From Aphrophora alni (lineage: Eukaryota; Arthropoda; Insecta; Hemiptera; Aphrophoridae): a DNA stretch of 64,000 nt. The stretch covers positions 86,091,267-86,155,266 of the forward strand of contig OY740770.1 of the NCBI GenBank assembly GCA_963513935.1. The letters run 5' to 3'. This document shows, one piece after another, positions 1 through 11,764 of this stretch. A program made the translations under genes and the position numbers. How positions within the stretch are numbered: position 1 is the stretch's first letter; each line of letters begins with the position of its first letter. Below the pieces are notes generated by a model. It did not search any database. It saw nothing but the letters and a program-made list of their open reading frames with translations, and was not told the DNA's origin.

Positions 1-3000
1 TTCAATACTCGCTTCCTTCCTTGGACTAGCTGAGCTGAAAGACCTGCAATGCTATACGTGTATTAAACTTGCTGAAATCATCTCCGCATCTCATTGGCTG
101 AGGCTAATACCATTTGATTGATTCAATATTTGCAGCCCAAAGGCAAATTTTTATATTATCACGTGTACAGAAAATTATGTGATGAGTATAAAATCGGTGT
201 TGTATATGAATATTTCCCTGAGTCCAAAATCTGTCAAGACCTGAATTTATTACGATTCATAAAATGCAAAATTATATGTACGCAGTGTTATTCCCAGCAT
301 TAAATTTACACTACCACACTTTCAGTTTATTACTTTTAAAAATTAATATAATATGACGAATGCTTTAGAAGTATCTATCTACTGTACACTACTATACAAT
401 GGGCAACAGGGGAAACAACAGCTATATTTCAGTGTCAGAAGAATCCGTCGATGGATTCAACTCTACGGGAATCCTATTGTCTGAAATATACTTCAAACGT
501 TCACATATATCATAGTAGAGTGGATTCATAATAGAAACAATCAGGCCATTATAATTTATTCAAATAAATAAAACACTATACATTGCAGTGACCTGTAATA
601 GAATTTCTACTATACACATAAATGGGTATAAATTACATCAAATGCAATTTATTATTCAATTATTAATTAGGTAGGTAACTATTTACGTTAATTTAATCCG
701 TAGACAAACTTTAAAAATTCAAGTTCAGAATTAGATTTCATTTTTTATTATCTCTAAATATAATAGACATACACCTTAGGTTTATAAATTAACAGTCCTA
801 ACTCTTTTTTTATTTCTAGCCTCAGTTTGTATAATTATCAATGTAATAAAAATTTATATAATATCTTATCTCTCTTAAATATAGAGATGTGATCTATTTT
901 AACACCACTTCCCCAAAATGTATTTATAAACGCCTACACACTGTAGAACAAACGTAATAAAAATATGTAAAAATGTTATATTTTCAAGTCTCATAATCAA
1001 ACAACAATGTGAGGTCGCTAGTTCCTTTCTTTCCTGCAAATCGTACCAACCTCAGTGTAGTTTCCTAAACCTTCTTCCTAAACATATATTTACCAAAATG
1101 CTATTTGGAAAAATAATGCAAATACTACGGTGATACATTAGTGATACTTATTGTTGATAATATGTTATCTCTCCAAATATAGGGCGAATAAGGAGATGTA
1201 ACATTTTGCCACAATTGATCCGATATGGTTTTCTCATGGCGATACCAATATTGGGAAATAAATTATCCGAATATCTCCGGTTCTCGTGTTTAGAAAACGG
1301 CATAATCATATGGTAATGATTTTTATTATTATTTATGATATCTACCTAATTCATTATTTAAGATTATAAATACAATTATCTTACTTCTGTTTATATCAGT
1401 ATAAAATAGTTCTATAAAATATATATTATATACAGTGTGGTTCAATGCTGCACGTCAATACTGTTCACTGAATCTCGAGTTAAAAATAAGAAAAATGTCC
1501 ATGTATATTAAAAATAACGAAGCGTTTTCGAGTCTTGGTTAAAGAAATATTTACAGCAAAATTTAATGTACCATACCGTAATTCTTGGGGCCCAAATAAA
1601 GTAACAAACTTTATGGTTTTATACTTTTTTTTCTATGTTTTTGTCTGTAAAATTTAATAAAATAGGTATACAAGAACTGTAGCTCCAATAATTTTTTTGA
1701 AAAAACTGGTGTGAAGTATACTTTGAGACCATGAATACACTCTTTTAGATTTTTTCAATCAATTTGACTTAAATACGCATAAAACTTGTTGTCAAAACCT
1801 GTAGAGTATTTAATTATGAGAATATTGTTCTAAGTAATGTAAATAGAAACAAATGCAAGTTTCAGAAATATAATGCGTTAAAGTTTAAATTTGTGTTTTT
1901 GAAATTTTAACGTGTTTTTGCCACATTTTGGTCAATTTTATTAAAATTCAGTTTCTGTAACTTGCATTCTTTATAAGTATTGTAGAATGGTTTTGTTAAT
2001 ATAAAAAAGTGTGTTTTCTACCCCAATTTTGTCTAATTATTCAATATTTTTCTTAACAATCACTAGATATATAGTTCTACAATAGGGTTTACTTAATTGT
2101 TCAGATAAAAAAGTATAAACATCACCAAATGTGTTCCTTTAATTTGGATCCCAAGAATTAATGTATGATATCTTTTCCTTCTTGGAGCAGAAATGTGGGA
2201 TAAATATTTCGCTAGTCGTAACTGGAAATCGAAGCCTTTTCGGATATTTGTTTATCTATATGAAGATTTTATCCTTTTTTATACCCCTAGAATCAGCTTC
2301 TGAAATATTTCAGCACACTTCTGATAAAATCCTATATACATGTTTTTTGTTTCTTTTTCTTTTTTCTTTCAGTGTAATAAACAAACAATCGGTTTTTCAA
2401 TTAAATATCTATATAACAAATTGCTTATTATGAAGATTGGTTGACATGTTGCAGATTTTTGAAGAAGTAAATATTGAAAATATGATTTGAGAATGTTTGA
2501 CCAGTCATCTCATTCCATCCAACTACTGTTTGATTTCCTACATATATATAAATACTGAATACTGGAATGAGGATTATTCTCCAATAGTATTTCCAATCTT
2601 TACTGAAATATACAATCTTATTTATACTATGTCACCTAATCATCACAAATCTCAAATTATATCATTTAGACATTTATTTGGATAAAAGATTGCATGTTTA
2701 TTATAGCTAAAACAATTTTTTTCATGTAAACATAAATACGTTATAGTTATTATAATATTGTTTAATTAACTATTAACATATAGCTTCACTTAAATATGTT
2801 TTAAAATATGATTATTTTTTGAATCCGACGCTCGGAATGTTGGGTATGAAAAACCAATTAGTAAGAACAGATATAATATCTCTGGGAAGAAAATTGATCA
2901 TTGCACAACCGAAGCTTTTCATGACCCAACCGATTTTGAAGTGAAATAAGTTGGAATGGGAGAGTCAGTTCTAAGTGTCGAGGTGGGGGTTCGTCTTAAA

Positions 3001-3085
3001 AAACAACAGATTGGACCCAAGCCATGTCAATTTTGATTTATTCGGTGTTCTTTAAGGAAATAAAATTTAAGTTTACTTAAGAAAC
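1..3085. other. Noncoding, no gene recognised
   Basis: AT-rich sequence. The ORFs here (for example at 118-303 and 2161-2433) are short, hydrophobic and low-complexity and match no family I know. Positions 1-110 are slightly richer in GC but carry no recognisable motif. I see no transposon ends, tRNA or long repeat. Confidence 0.6.
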
Positions 3086-3097
3086 AGAAGCATTTTC
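3086..3097 (+). repeat. Target-site duplication, left copy (12 bp)
   Basis: AGAAGCATTTTC lies immediately left of the palindromic element and is repeated exactly at 3405-3416 on its right. A perfect 12-bp direct repeat at both edges fits duplication of target DNA during retroelement insertion. Confidence 0.7.
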
Positions 3098-3184
3098 ATA
3101 TTAAATGTCGAGCTTGACTTATGAGAAAAACTATACAGTGTAACAAACACACAGAACACAATTCTCATAAAAAAATACGCCTAA

Positions 3185-3229
3185 GTATCAGACGCGTTTC
3201 AACGACAAGGTCGTCCTCTTCAGTGATAC
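3185..3229 (-). ncRNA. Hammerhead-like self-cleaving ribozyme, left arm
   Basis: Read on the minus strand: GTATCA (stem I), core CTGAAGA, one unpaired G, GACGAC-CTT-GTCGTT (stem II hairpin with a G-U closing pair), GAAA, then CGCGTC and TGATAC, which pairs with GTATCA to close stem I. ACG/CGT of ACGCGT is a 3-bp stem III with no loop, so activity would need a dimer, as described for minimal hammerheads of Penelope-like elements. Position 7 of the core is A instead of U, which hammerheads tolerate. The unpaired base between A9 and stem II departs from the textbook fold. Confidence 0.65.
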
Positions 3230-3307
3230 ACTAGCTACACCAACCAAACCACAACTCAATTGTTGTGGTTTTGGTTGTGGAGCTGTGGTTTGGTTGGTGT
3301 AGCTAGT

Positions 3308-3352
3308 GTATCACTGAAGAGGACGACCTTGTCGTTGAAACGCGTCTGATAC
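3308..3352 (+). ncRNA. Hammerhead-like self-cleaving ribozyme, right arm
   Basis: Mirror copy on the plus strand. Stem I 5' strand GTATCA 3308-3313; core CTGAAGA 3314-3320; unpaired G 3321; stem II GACGAC 3322-3327, loop 3328-3330, GTCGTT 3331-3336; GAAA 3337-3340; CGCGTC 3341-3346; stem I 3' strand TGATAC 3347-3352. Predicted cleavage follows C3346. All six stem I pairs are Watson-Crick. Confidence 0.68.
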
Positions 3353-3404
3353 TTAGGCGTATATTTTTATGATAATTGTGTTCTGTGTGTTTGTTATACT
3401 GTAT

Positions 3405-3416
3405 AGAAGCATTTTC
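3405..3416 (+). repeat. Target-site duplication, right copy (12 bp)
   Basis: Exact repeat of 3086-3097, directly abutting the outer edge of the right arm. Confidence 0.7.
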
Positions 3417-3461
3417 CAAAACTTCGACCCAATTTTAATACTTATAAGACCAAAATTAAAG

Positions 3462-3662
3462 TTAAAACAAATTCCTTTCAACTATGCTTTAAATCAAACA
3501 GGTTTTAACGACAACGTCGCCATTTTCAGTGATCCATGAGCTACAATAATCAAACTATAACTATATAGCTATAGTTTTAATATTGCAGCTTTGCATCACT
3601 GAAGATTGCGAATACATCTTCATATTTGATTTAATAAAAGTATTTGGAAGAATTTGTTTTAG
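3462..3662. mobile_element. Decayed palindrome of the same design
   Basis: Imperfect inverted repeat about 45 bp to the right of copy 1. The left arm (3462-3545) and the right arm (3585-3662) share, in opposite orientation, GATCACTGA/CATCACTGA, TTTGATTTAA and a GAATTTGTTTTA-type end. The centre holds ACTATAACTATATAGC, resembling the centre of the copy at 23922-24141. Ribozyme-like motifs sit at the same place in each arm but are mutated. Probably an older insertion of a related family, lying beside copy 1 by chance or target preference. Confidence 0.5.
3492..3534 (-). ncRNA. Decayed hammerhead-like motif
   Basis: On the minus strand: GATCA, CTGAAAA (G8 changed to A), T, GGCGAC-GTT-GTCGTT, AAAA in place of GAAA, then TGATT closing stem I. 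Stems I and II still pair but both catalytic core segments carry substitutions, so activity is unlikely. It again has one unpaired base between the first core segment and stem II. Confidence 0.4.
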
Positions 3663-4080
3663 GAATGTTTTCAATTTTAAAACATCTCACAAGTCAAACT
3701 AAATATTTATTTACATTTTTAAAATCCTCGAAAGATGGTCGAACGTAAAATATAACACTACATCTTAAAATACTCTAAAATATCAATAAATCATAATCAT
3801 TCGTTTATTAAGAACTGCAATAAACAGTTCTGTTTTATATGAAAAAATGTGAGTTCTAGTTTAATCATTGACTGACTTGGATTGTATTGACGAAAATATG
3901 TTTACTTCTCCAATTTTTTTCTACTTCGCATTGTTGCATGAATTATAAATAAATTAATTATAGCCTAAAAAGTGTAAATATTAATCCAGGTCTAAAACTA
4001 AAATATTTAATTGTTGGAACAGATAAAAGTAACTCAAATCTAGTTTAATTATATAGCATAAGTCAGGAATTAAATAGAGA

Positions 4081-4101
4081 TAATATATATATATATATAT
4101 T
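4081..4101. repeat. (TA)n microsatellite
   Basis: Short alternating TA run. Confidence 0.8.
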
Positions 4102-4667
4102 AGTTAAAACCATTTAGAAAGTCATTAAGGGATTATAGGATAAAATAAGTACAAATAAAATCAACATATAAATGAATTTCAAATAACCTAAACGTTGGGA
4201 TTGTCAAAGAAATTTAAATAATTAGTGACGATCATATTTCAACTTCTTTTATTTCGATGGATCCCTTTCTCAAATCGACTGTTCATTGCTTCCCTTTACA
4301 AGACTGTTTATAAGATTAGCTTCATTATGTCAAATGTTAATTAACATAAGTATTAACCACGTGTAAAATACATTCTCACTCATAAGCTCAGTTAAATCAA
4401 GTACGATTAAACATGCAATTCTTGTGTATTTGTAAATTTTTATCTTGGAAAAAGCGTGAGGATTTTTTATAATGGGCCGAATCGCAAATCTACCGTTATT
4501 GGGTTGAATACTGATAAATAAAAATAATGGTTTCTAGGAACTAATAATAAGATCTAAACGGTTCATTTACAACTCGAACAAAAAAGCGATATAAAGTTGT
4601 GTATAAATGAATTTATATGTTTAACCGCCAAATTATGTATATTTATATAAGGTATATACTATATAAC

Positions 4668-4668
<1 letters not shown>

Positions 4669-4701
<33 letters not shown>
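4669..4701. repeat. (TA)n microsatellite
   Basis: Pure TA run of about 33 bases. Confidence 0.9.
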
Positions 4702-4706
<5 letters not shown>

Positions 4707-5534
4707 CTATAGCTGAGACTTTTATGCTGTTGCGATAGTCATCGAAAGATGAGTGAACTAATTAAAAAATAGCACTTTAGGTTTGAAGCAAAATTGCTAA
4801 AAACACAGATAAATAAATCCAAGTATTATCAAATACCAGATTTGATCAAAATCATTCCACACATTTGTGTTTAGCACACTATATAGGCGACAGATATCAT
4901 TCCAGAAAGAAAATTTTATTTATAAGGGATTTAAAAATGCGTATATAATTTTCACAACATTTGTTGAATTATTTATATATTAGAGAATAAATATGAGTTC
5001 TTTTGACAAAATTGGAGAATTATTTGACGTTGTGTTTCCTAAAGGATCCCTATTTTATGTTATTCATTACCTAGGGTCTATTTTTTAAATATGACAATAA
5101 AAAATTGTGTATTTATTATTTAATAATATAAATAAATATTACAAATCTTAGTTTATAATAGCAAAATGGAAACAATAAAACAGTAAGTCATATAATATAG
5201 CATAGGCTTGTAAATACAATAATGATTCTATCTGATATATTTGATCAAATATTGGATGAAGACGCATTAATTCAGCAGTAAAACTAATTTCATCTTCAGT
5301 ATTGTTTGTCAAACTTCCCTGAAGGACTCCATTACATTGTTTCCAACTTCTTTCTCTTTTATCTGAACTTAATGAAGAAGTGCAACGGGAAACGCAGAAT
5401 AAAGTAATATCACATTTTGTGTTCAGGAATGTGTGTGTAAAATGTACATATATATGACTTGATATTTCAAGAACTGTTTGGATACAAAGATATTTAACCA
5501 GTCATTTAGAATGGTAGAATGTTTTGTAGGATAT

Positions 5535-5560
5535 ACTGGGTGATCGAAAAATGCGACGTT
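5535..5560 (+). repeat. Mariner terminal-repeat-like sequence, solitary
   Basis: CTGGGTGATCGAAAAATGCG follows a TA. It resembles the left end of the mariner relic 330 bases downstream (GG-TGATC-AAAA core, same orientation). No partner end was found, so it may be a remnant of a second element or part of a nested insertion. Confidence 0.35.
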
Positions 5561-5864
5561 ATTATTAGTTTTACGTATTCTAGTAATTTAATTTAATAAT
5601 AATTAAAAGAATATTTTAATTTATCCTGAGTAACAACCGAATTATGGCATTGAAAAATTGTACAACTACAATATTAAAAAGTAAGCTTACATATTTTTCA
5701 ATTACACATATTATTAGAACTAAATGTACTCTGTAGTTTATTAACCACAATAATTTTTACACATTTTTTATTTTCCAATTATATAAGTTTTAACGATTAA
5801 AGCAACCAAACTAACATATCAATAAAAAGTCTTGAACAAAAGGGGTTAAAGATTATTTTTCATG

Positions 5865-5883
5865 TAGAGGATGATCAAAAATT
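5865..5883 (+). repeat. Mariner left terminal inverted repeat
   Basis: TA followed by GAGGATGATCAAAAATT. Matches the reverse complement of 6782-6800 at 17 of 19 bases. Confidence 0.75.
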
Positions 5884-6488
5884 ATACATTTCAAAATCTA
5901 TTACTTGATGTTTTTACAAAAATGTTATGTACGTCAAGCTCGTATTGCTTTACTTGACCACCTTACTAGCAATGTAGTTCTTCCAATACATTATGAACGT
6001 ATTTTATTTAAATAAGACAGGCATTGCTCAGATCAGTAGTAATGGCAAAAATCCCCAGAAACTGGTGCAGTGAAATTTCCAAACTCTTTATCAAAGTTTG
6101 AACTTTTGCTTAAAATGATAAAGGAAGTTGGTTTTAGTTTGGGACATGTATGTCTACAATCTTTCGTATCTATTCATAAATTAAAATGAATGAGTAAATA
6201 ATCATTCTGTAGATTATTTGAATGTTTAATTAATTAATTAACAGTTTGATCATCAATGGAGTTTAATTAATGGAACTGAGAGGAATATTTTGCTCATGAT
6301 GTTCAAGAAACTGAAAGTATAAATGACCGCGGTCACTCTGGTAGGCGAATATTCGCTACCAAAAAAACATAGCTTTCAACGTGCTACAGTCATTCGTTAA
6401 GAATCTACACACCTCAGTAAGATAAGCTGTTCCTGAAGATGAAATAAGCAGTTACTTTATTTAAAAAAAAAATTTTAACACGTTTTGG

Positions 6489-6770
6489 TTTCAACAAAAC
6501 AGACCATCGCCTACGAGTGCAATTCATTTCCACATAGATGGATAGGTCGCAGAGGGACAATTTAATAGCCTACTAAGTCACCTGATCTGCTACCACTTGA
6601 TTATTTCTTTCGGAGTTTTTTTTCACTAAACCTAGTAACATGAATGAATTGAAAAATGAATCTTTGATGCTGCTCTAATTTATCCTGAAATGATAGGGAA
6701 CGTGATGAGAGCACTCTGCTAAACTGCACAAGGACACCATTTTGAACATTTTTTAAAAACTCTGAGCCAA
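6489..6770 (+). pseudogene. Mariner-type transposase remnant, C-terminal half
   Basis: Short in-frame islands in shifted frames give, in order: FQQN near 6489 (family: FQQDGAPPH, around the second catalytic Asp); WIGRRGTI at 6539-6562; two stop codons; PTKSPDLLPLDYFF just after them (family: RSPDLTPLDFFLWGY, with the third catalytic Asp); and HHFEHFLKTL near 6735 (family C-terminus GGHFEHL). The order and spacing match insect mariner-type transposases. Stops and frameshifts make it dead. The N-terminal DNA-binding part and the first Asp region are not recognisable. Confidence 0.75.
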
Positions 6771-6781
6771 GACAAATCCTA

Positions 6782-6800
6782 AATTTTTGATCAACCTGTA
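6782..6800 (-). repeat. Mariner right terminal inverted repeat
   Basis: AATTTTTGATCAACCTGTA; inverted partner of 5865-5883, ending in TA. Confidence 0.75.
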
Positions 6801-9800
6801 AAAGTAGAATTATTTTTATACCTTATATTTATTAATTTATGTCCTAGATTTTCAATCCGTACGTGGTTACCAAATTTCGGTAAAACACCACTATCATTGG
6901 ATAATAAAAAGTAAACAAAAGTAACTTTATATTATTTAGAACTATATTTTAATAATTTGTAATTAATCTAGGGTTACTTTTTTGCTTGATTATACCGCCT
7001 GTACCCAATACGTAACTACCAATTTATCTTGGCTTACGTTATATTACAATAACCAAATTTATAAATCATTATTTACTTAGTGCTGCAGAGAACGTTTAAT
7101 ATTGTGTTTATAAAATTGCGAATTTTAAAACACCATTATTTGGTTGTTATTAAAGATAAATTAAAACTTCCTCTTGAGTATCTTAAATTAACCTATTAGG
7201 ATATGTAAAAGTAATAATAGCATACTATTTAAAGTTGAGAAAAGTGATGTTTTATTAATTTTTGGAACATCATACTAAACCTTTCTTCTATCCTATAGAT
7301 AGTATAGATTAACAGCTTTAAAATAAGTGTTTGACATCTTTTTATCTAAACCATTTCTTGAAATATCAAGCTGTTTCCATTTTTCCCCCTTTTTTCCACG
7401 CTAACTCAAATCATCAATATTGTGTTTTCCATTTATGTATTATAATTTTTTGCAACAAAAATAAAATTTACGACGATTTTCTTTCAAGTAACAAACATAA
7501 ATATTGATTTTTCATATTTAGTTTAGATATAGTTTAGACTATAATATATGAAATTCTGGTTACTAAAGTATTATTAATCACTTCACTGTGGAAAATAATT
7601 TCTAACTTGATGAAGAGGAAGCAACATATCATATTTTATGTATACACCTAACTGTTTGTAGGTATTACATTATTTTCAGGATCCTTGGACTTGCTCAAAA
7701 ATATATATAAACAATGGCTCATGGTAAAGTTATAATAATAAAGAATCAGAGAAAATGTATAAAATTATCCAATACCGCCTTCGCCATAAGTATAGGCAAT
7801 ATCGCTACACCGTTTTGCAGACAATCACGGGGCCCTCGCAGTAGGAGACGGTTATAATTTATTGTAAAATTTAATTCCCTTTTCTAATATTTTGTCAAAA
7901 GTATGGCAATTGGCAAACAATAATAATATATAAGTAAAATAAATTGACAAATTCCTTTAGTTTATAATTTGTGAATAAAATAATTTTGATTACTAAAATG
8001 TTTGTTTGCCAGTTAACCATAAGAAACATATTCGCCATGAACTCTGCTTCATTCTCATTGGTCTGTAAGTTTTACGATAATCTTTTATCCTTTCTTTTCC
8101 TTCTTTTTTCCTGACAAAACAATACTAGCAAGGCAAGTAATATGATACGTGACATGAAGAGAAAATCCTTTACCCTAAAAAGGGGAAAACAAATGTCAAT
8201 TACAAACCCTAGCATCCAGACTTTTCCAATAGCCTACTTCTAAATGGGAATCTGAGATTTTGATAAGTCAATCGATATAGGTTTCTTCATATTATCAATG
8301 GTATCATTGACGTCAGAAAGACGTGATTTCATATAACATTATAAAACTTTATATGTAAGTGCACATTTATTGCTTATAGACACATTGTAGAAATGGTCTG
8401 TTCATATAAAAGTCTGATTATAACAAAATGTTAATAATTGTTGAAAATATAAAATCCATTTCTATATTGGTGTAGCTTTTCAGATAATTAGAAAATGTGT
8501 ATTTTCAACGAAAATAAATGAACTCCTTCATTTGTTAAGGGATGGAAACAACTGTTGTTCCTTGACATAATATAACTATTTTATTTTATTTTATTTTTTG
8601 TAATTAATTTTTAGAAGAGGAATATAATGTGATACATATGTTTTTAAAACACTAAATTCCTAACCGTAGAACCAAATACTATTCCAACATTTTAAATAAT
8701 TTGTTGTACAAATCAAATATATACATTTAGAGCGTTTTAAATTGAAGATTATTTCTAGAGGTTAGAATCTGTTTATAGAAACAGTAATAACAATAAATAA
8801 AACCGATATAAATGATATTGCTAAAATAGTAAAAGAAATAAATTAAATACAAGGGGAAGCCAAAGCATCTATTTGTATACGTTACTTGTCATATTGTTTA
8901 ATAATTTGTACGTGATTCTATTCTTCGAGATATTTAGAGAAACCAAGTAACGTAGTTTTGACCCAACAGCTGAACATTGTATATTTGAAAACGCACATTT
9001 AATAAAAGTCTTGTAAATTCCTTTCAGTGTTTTTTAATTTTTTTTTATTATTGATTCCAGTAATGTGAAATATATACTGATAACTTATACTTCTTGACTC
9101 ATCTCATTAAACATATAAATTTGTAAAATTAAAATCAACTGTTGTTACAAATATCATGACCCTTTTATTTGTAAACAGATTTTCTTATAAAGGACAGATT
9201 CCCGGGACAGTGCAATATATTACGTACCTTTATGGAATAAACTAGGAATACTATTGTATTGCTTCAATAAAATGTTACAAAACGTACTTGATTTAATCGT
9301 ATTATCACTTGCATACGGCAACTTTTAATGATTTATCAGTATTCAACATTACATTGGTCAACTACAGGTCCATTGTTTTTGCAACCATTGTAACTGGGTT
9401 TTCATCGTAATTATTGTTTCACACAGAGTTTCACTCGATGAAATCATTTAACTTTGGAGATTCCAATTAAACTATGCATATTCATTGATTAGTTTAGCTT
9501 TTGTAATTTAAAAAACCTGTTAGTTGAACAGTGAGGTTTTATTCTAGTGTTTGACCTTCACTTTAAATTTATGTGCCTTCAAAATTCCAAGAAATTGGAG
9601 TATTAAATTGAATCCTTTGGTAATAAATTTATACTGGTCTAAGAAATAAATCATCAGGTTTAATTACTTAATCCTAAAAGATTCTAAGAATTAAATTAAA
9701 ATAACTGTTAAGTTATAGATTTGCGATACAATATTTTTTTATTAAAACAATTAAACAATATACATTTCCGTCTCACTACTTTTAAACCAAACTTTACCTG

Positions 9801-10319
9801 ACCTCCAATTTAACAACTCATTTTTAATCGTGCCAATTTAAAATAAAATATTCGTCCTTAAAGAAATATGTTTTAAATTTTACTAACAATCCCCCCTTCC
9901 TTTATTCCCTAACATGAAGACAAAAATCCAATCATCGAATCAAATGAAAAGATTATTTTATTTAATGGAACTTGAATCAAATTGAATACCTTCGGTCAAT
10001 TGGACTGCCTGTTCTTAAGATTATGGGTGAAAATATATATTTGTTCTTTTTTTTCGAGATGACAATGTGTTCTTATATAATTGTAATAAAACATTTTAAA
10101 AGTCTTTCCATACTTTTTGTTACATTTGAAAATAATAATAATAACATTTTTGTTCAAGTGATCCAAACAATTACGTAAAAAAAAAACATTAACAAATTAC
10201 AATAAACTATAACAGTATATACATTGACTTGATTGCATATATTTCGTTTTTGACAAACATATGTTCATGGTATCAAATATTATTATAATTCATTTCTTTG
10301 TTAAATTTATAATTGTATT
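6801..10319. other. Noncoding, AT-rich
   Basis: No gene, RNA or element recognised. A GC-richer islet at about 7770-7850 has no identifiable motif. The ORF at 9972-10178 is low-complexity. Confidence 0.5.
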
Positions 10320-10640
10320 TTCTGCTTGAATAAGTTTGTTTTGAAACGAATTATAAACAATAAACTCGGTTCCTTTTACTATTATTTTATCTCTCTAATA
10401 GAAGAAGAACAATTGCATTTAACAGTCCAATTTATATGGTTATATGTATCAATTGCACCTGATTTAGCTGACCAAAAATGTATTAAATTATTTTCATGAA
10501 ATGCCTGATTATTGTAAAAATCTGATATAGTATAATCGTGGTATATGTGTAAATAAAAGCAATCAAATACAGATTTAAAAATATCGTTAAAATATTTACT
10601 AATCTGACACTTATTCTTGAAAATCAAGGAGTACTACCAA
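10320..10640. repeat. Duplicated block x, copy 1
   Basis: Diverged direct copy of 13590-13835: shared TTTGTTTTGAAAC, AATAAACAATAAA, TATTGCACTTAA-like and CCTGATT segments in the same order. On the minus strand the copy has an 81-codon ORF. A few residues (HDY, W..xSGA, CN.S.SI) line up in frame in the other copy, which has stops. Could be an old gene fragment; I do not recognise the product. Confidence 0.55.
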
Positions 10641-11764
10641 ATATACTTCTATTTGATATAGTAAATGTTTACTTTACAGTAAACGGAGTAAAATGTGTGA
10701 TAAAAATGGATTTATTTCATCAGAAATACATTAAAGTAAAAGGTTCTGGTTCTGGAAAAGGAGATGTTTTTTGTTGATGAGTTTCCATCAGGAATGAAGT
10801 GATCAGAGCAGGACGTAGGAAGCCATCTGTTACAAATGATCCTAATATTTCATCTTCCTCATACACGACCTTAAGATTCAACTTCTCACTTTCATTTAAT
10901 TTTTATATTTTATCAATTCGTTTATAACTACAACTTTAGATTAATACAAATAACATAATAAATCATTAGACAAGAACAGTCCGAATGAGGTAAGTTGAAA
11001 TACACTGTATAAACTCATTATGATTAATTTATTTATGTTTTAAATGTTAATACGGTTACTAAAAACCAATGTAAATAGTTTTTTTTTTAAATGGTACAAC
11101 TTGACCATTTTAATAAACAACTTGACCTTGCCTGCTCAGAAATTGGACATAAATATTTAATTTTTATAAAACAATTCCTGGTTCTTTGAATAGTAGACCT
11201 GGCTTATTGAAAATTTTAATACCTTCAAGAAATCTTCTTTTAAATCTAGTGCGCGGCGGCACACAAAACATTATTCATAGACAAAGATGTAACAGTAAAC
11301 ATAAACAAAACATCAATATAGAGAGTAATAATAGAAGTTATATCCTTTATGGGTGGCTTTGTTCTTGTATTGTGGTTGTGTTTTATTATATATTGGCTGT
11401 AATCATCGACAATATACGACATGACATTCTGCCTACCTTACTCTATGATTGGTGAACTCGATAACTCGTATTCCATTACTTGGGAAGCTAACCACAATCC
11501 AACTATTCGTTATTATATTTTACGCTAACTGAGCGAGTGCGTGGTAAAGGTAAGTGTATACGGCAGTGATGTTGTCCTTTTCCAAATGGAAATTAGAGAC
11601 AGAAAAGAACAACGTCCAAACGAATTTATCGAAGCAATTTTATAATCCTACACAGAGCATATTGTAAAACTTATTAATGATGAAATAAATATTAATATTT
11701 GACACTACCTTGAATTTAAAGTTATTTGACTAGGATATCTTAATTGTATTGTTCGTTATATTTT

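Larger units (their letters stand above)
3098..3404 (-). mobile_element. Palindromic retroelement with two hammerhead-like ribozymes, copy 1
   Basis: A 307-bp unit bounded by exact 12-bp direct repeats. It is a near-perfect foldback: the arm at about 3132-3245 is the reverse complement of the arm at about 3285-3403, with a short centre. Each arm holds one hammerhead-like motif, so the two face opposite directions. Outside the left arm lies a 35-36 nt unpaired tail (3098-3133) with no counterpart on the right. A second copy at 23922-24141 has the same 5' end (ACAGTATAACAAAC) and the same tail ending in CATTTAATAT, so the boundaries are confirmed twice. Hammerhead ribozymes in terminal repeats, inverted terminal units, short tails and TSDs of about 10-15 bp are features of Penelope-like retroelements. 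No reverse transcriptase or GIY-YIG domain is visible, so this would be a non-autonomous or solo terminal unit. The strand given is the one on which the tail is 3'. Confidence 0.72.
3663..5534. other. Noncoding, AT-rich
   Basis: Nothing gene-like seen. Contains two TA microsatellites, listed separately. Confidence 0.5.
5865..6800 (+). mobile_element. Degenerate mariner-type transposon
   Basis: A 936-bp unit whose ends are 19-bp imperfect inverted repeats (5865-5883 and 6782-6800, two mismatches; core TGATCAAAAATT). Each outer end is TA, as expected for mariner insertion at TA. The length is somewhat short for a full insect mariner (about 1.2-1.3 kb), so internal deletion is likely. The interior holds a broken transposase relic with the signature of insect mariner-type DDE transposases. 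It is non-functional. Confidence 0.75.

Noticed and set aside
11186..11455. ORF containing RGGTQN, reminiscent of the Mutator-like HGGTQNPNES motif
   Set aside because: The match is only a few residues and no flanking family motif is present.
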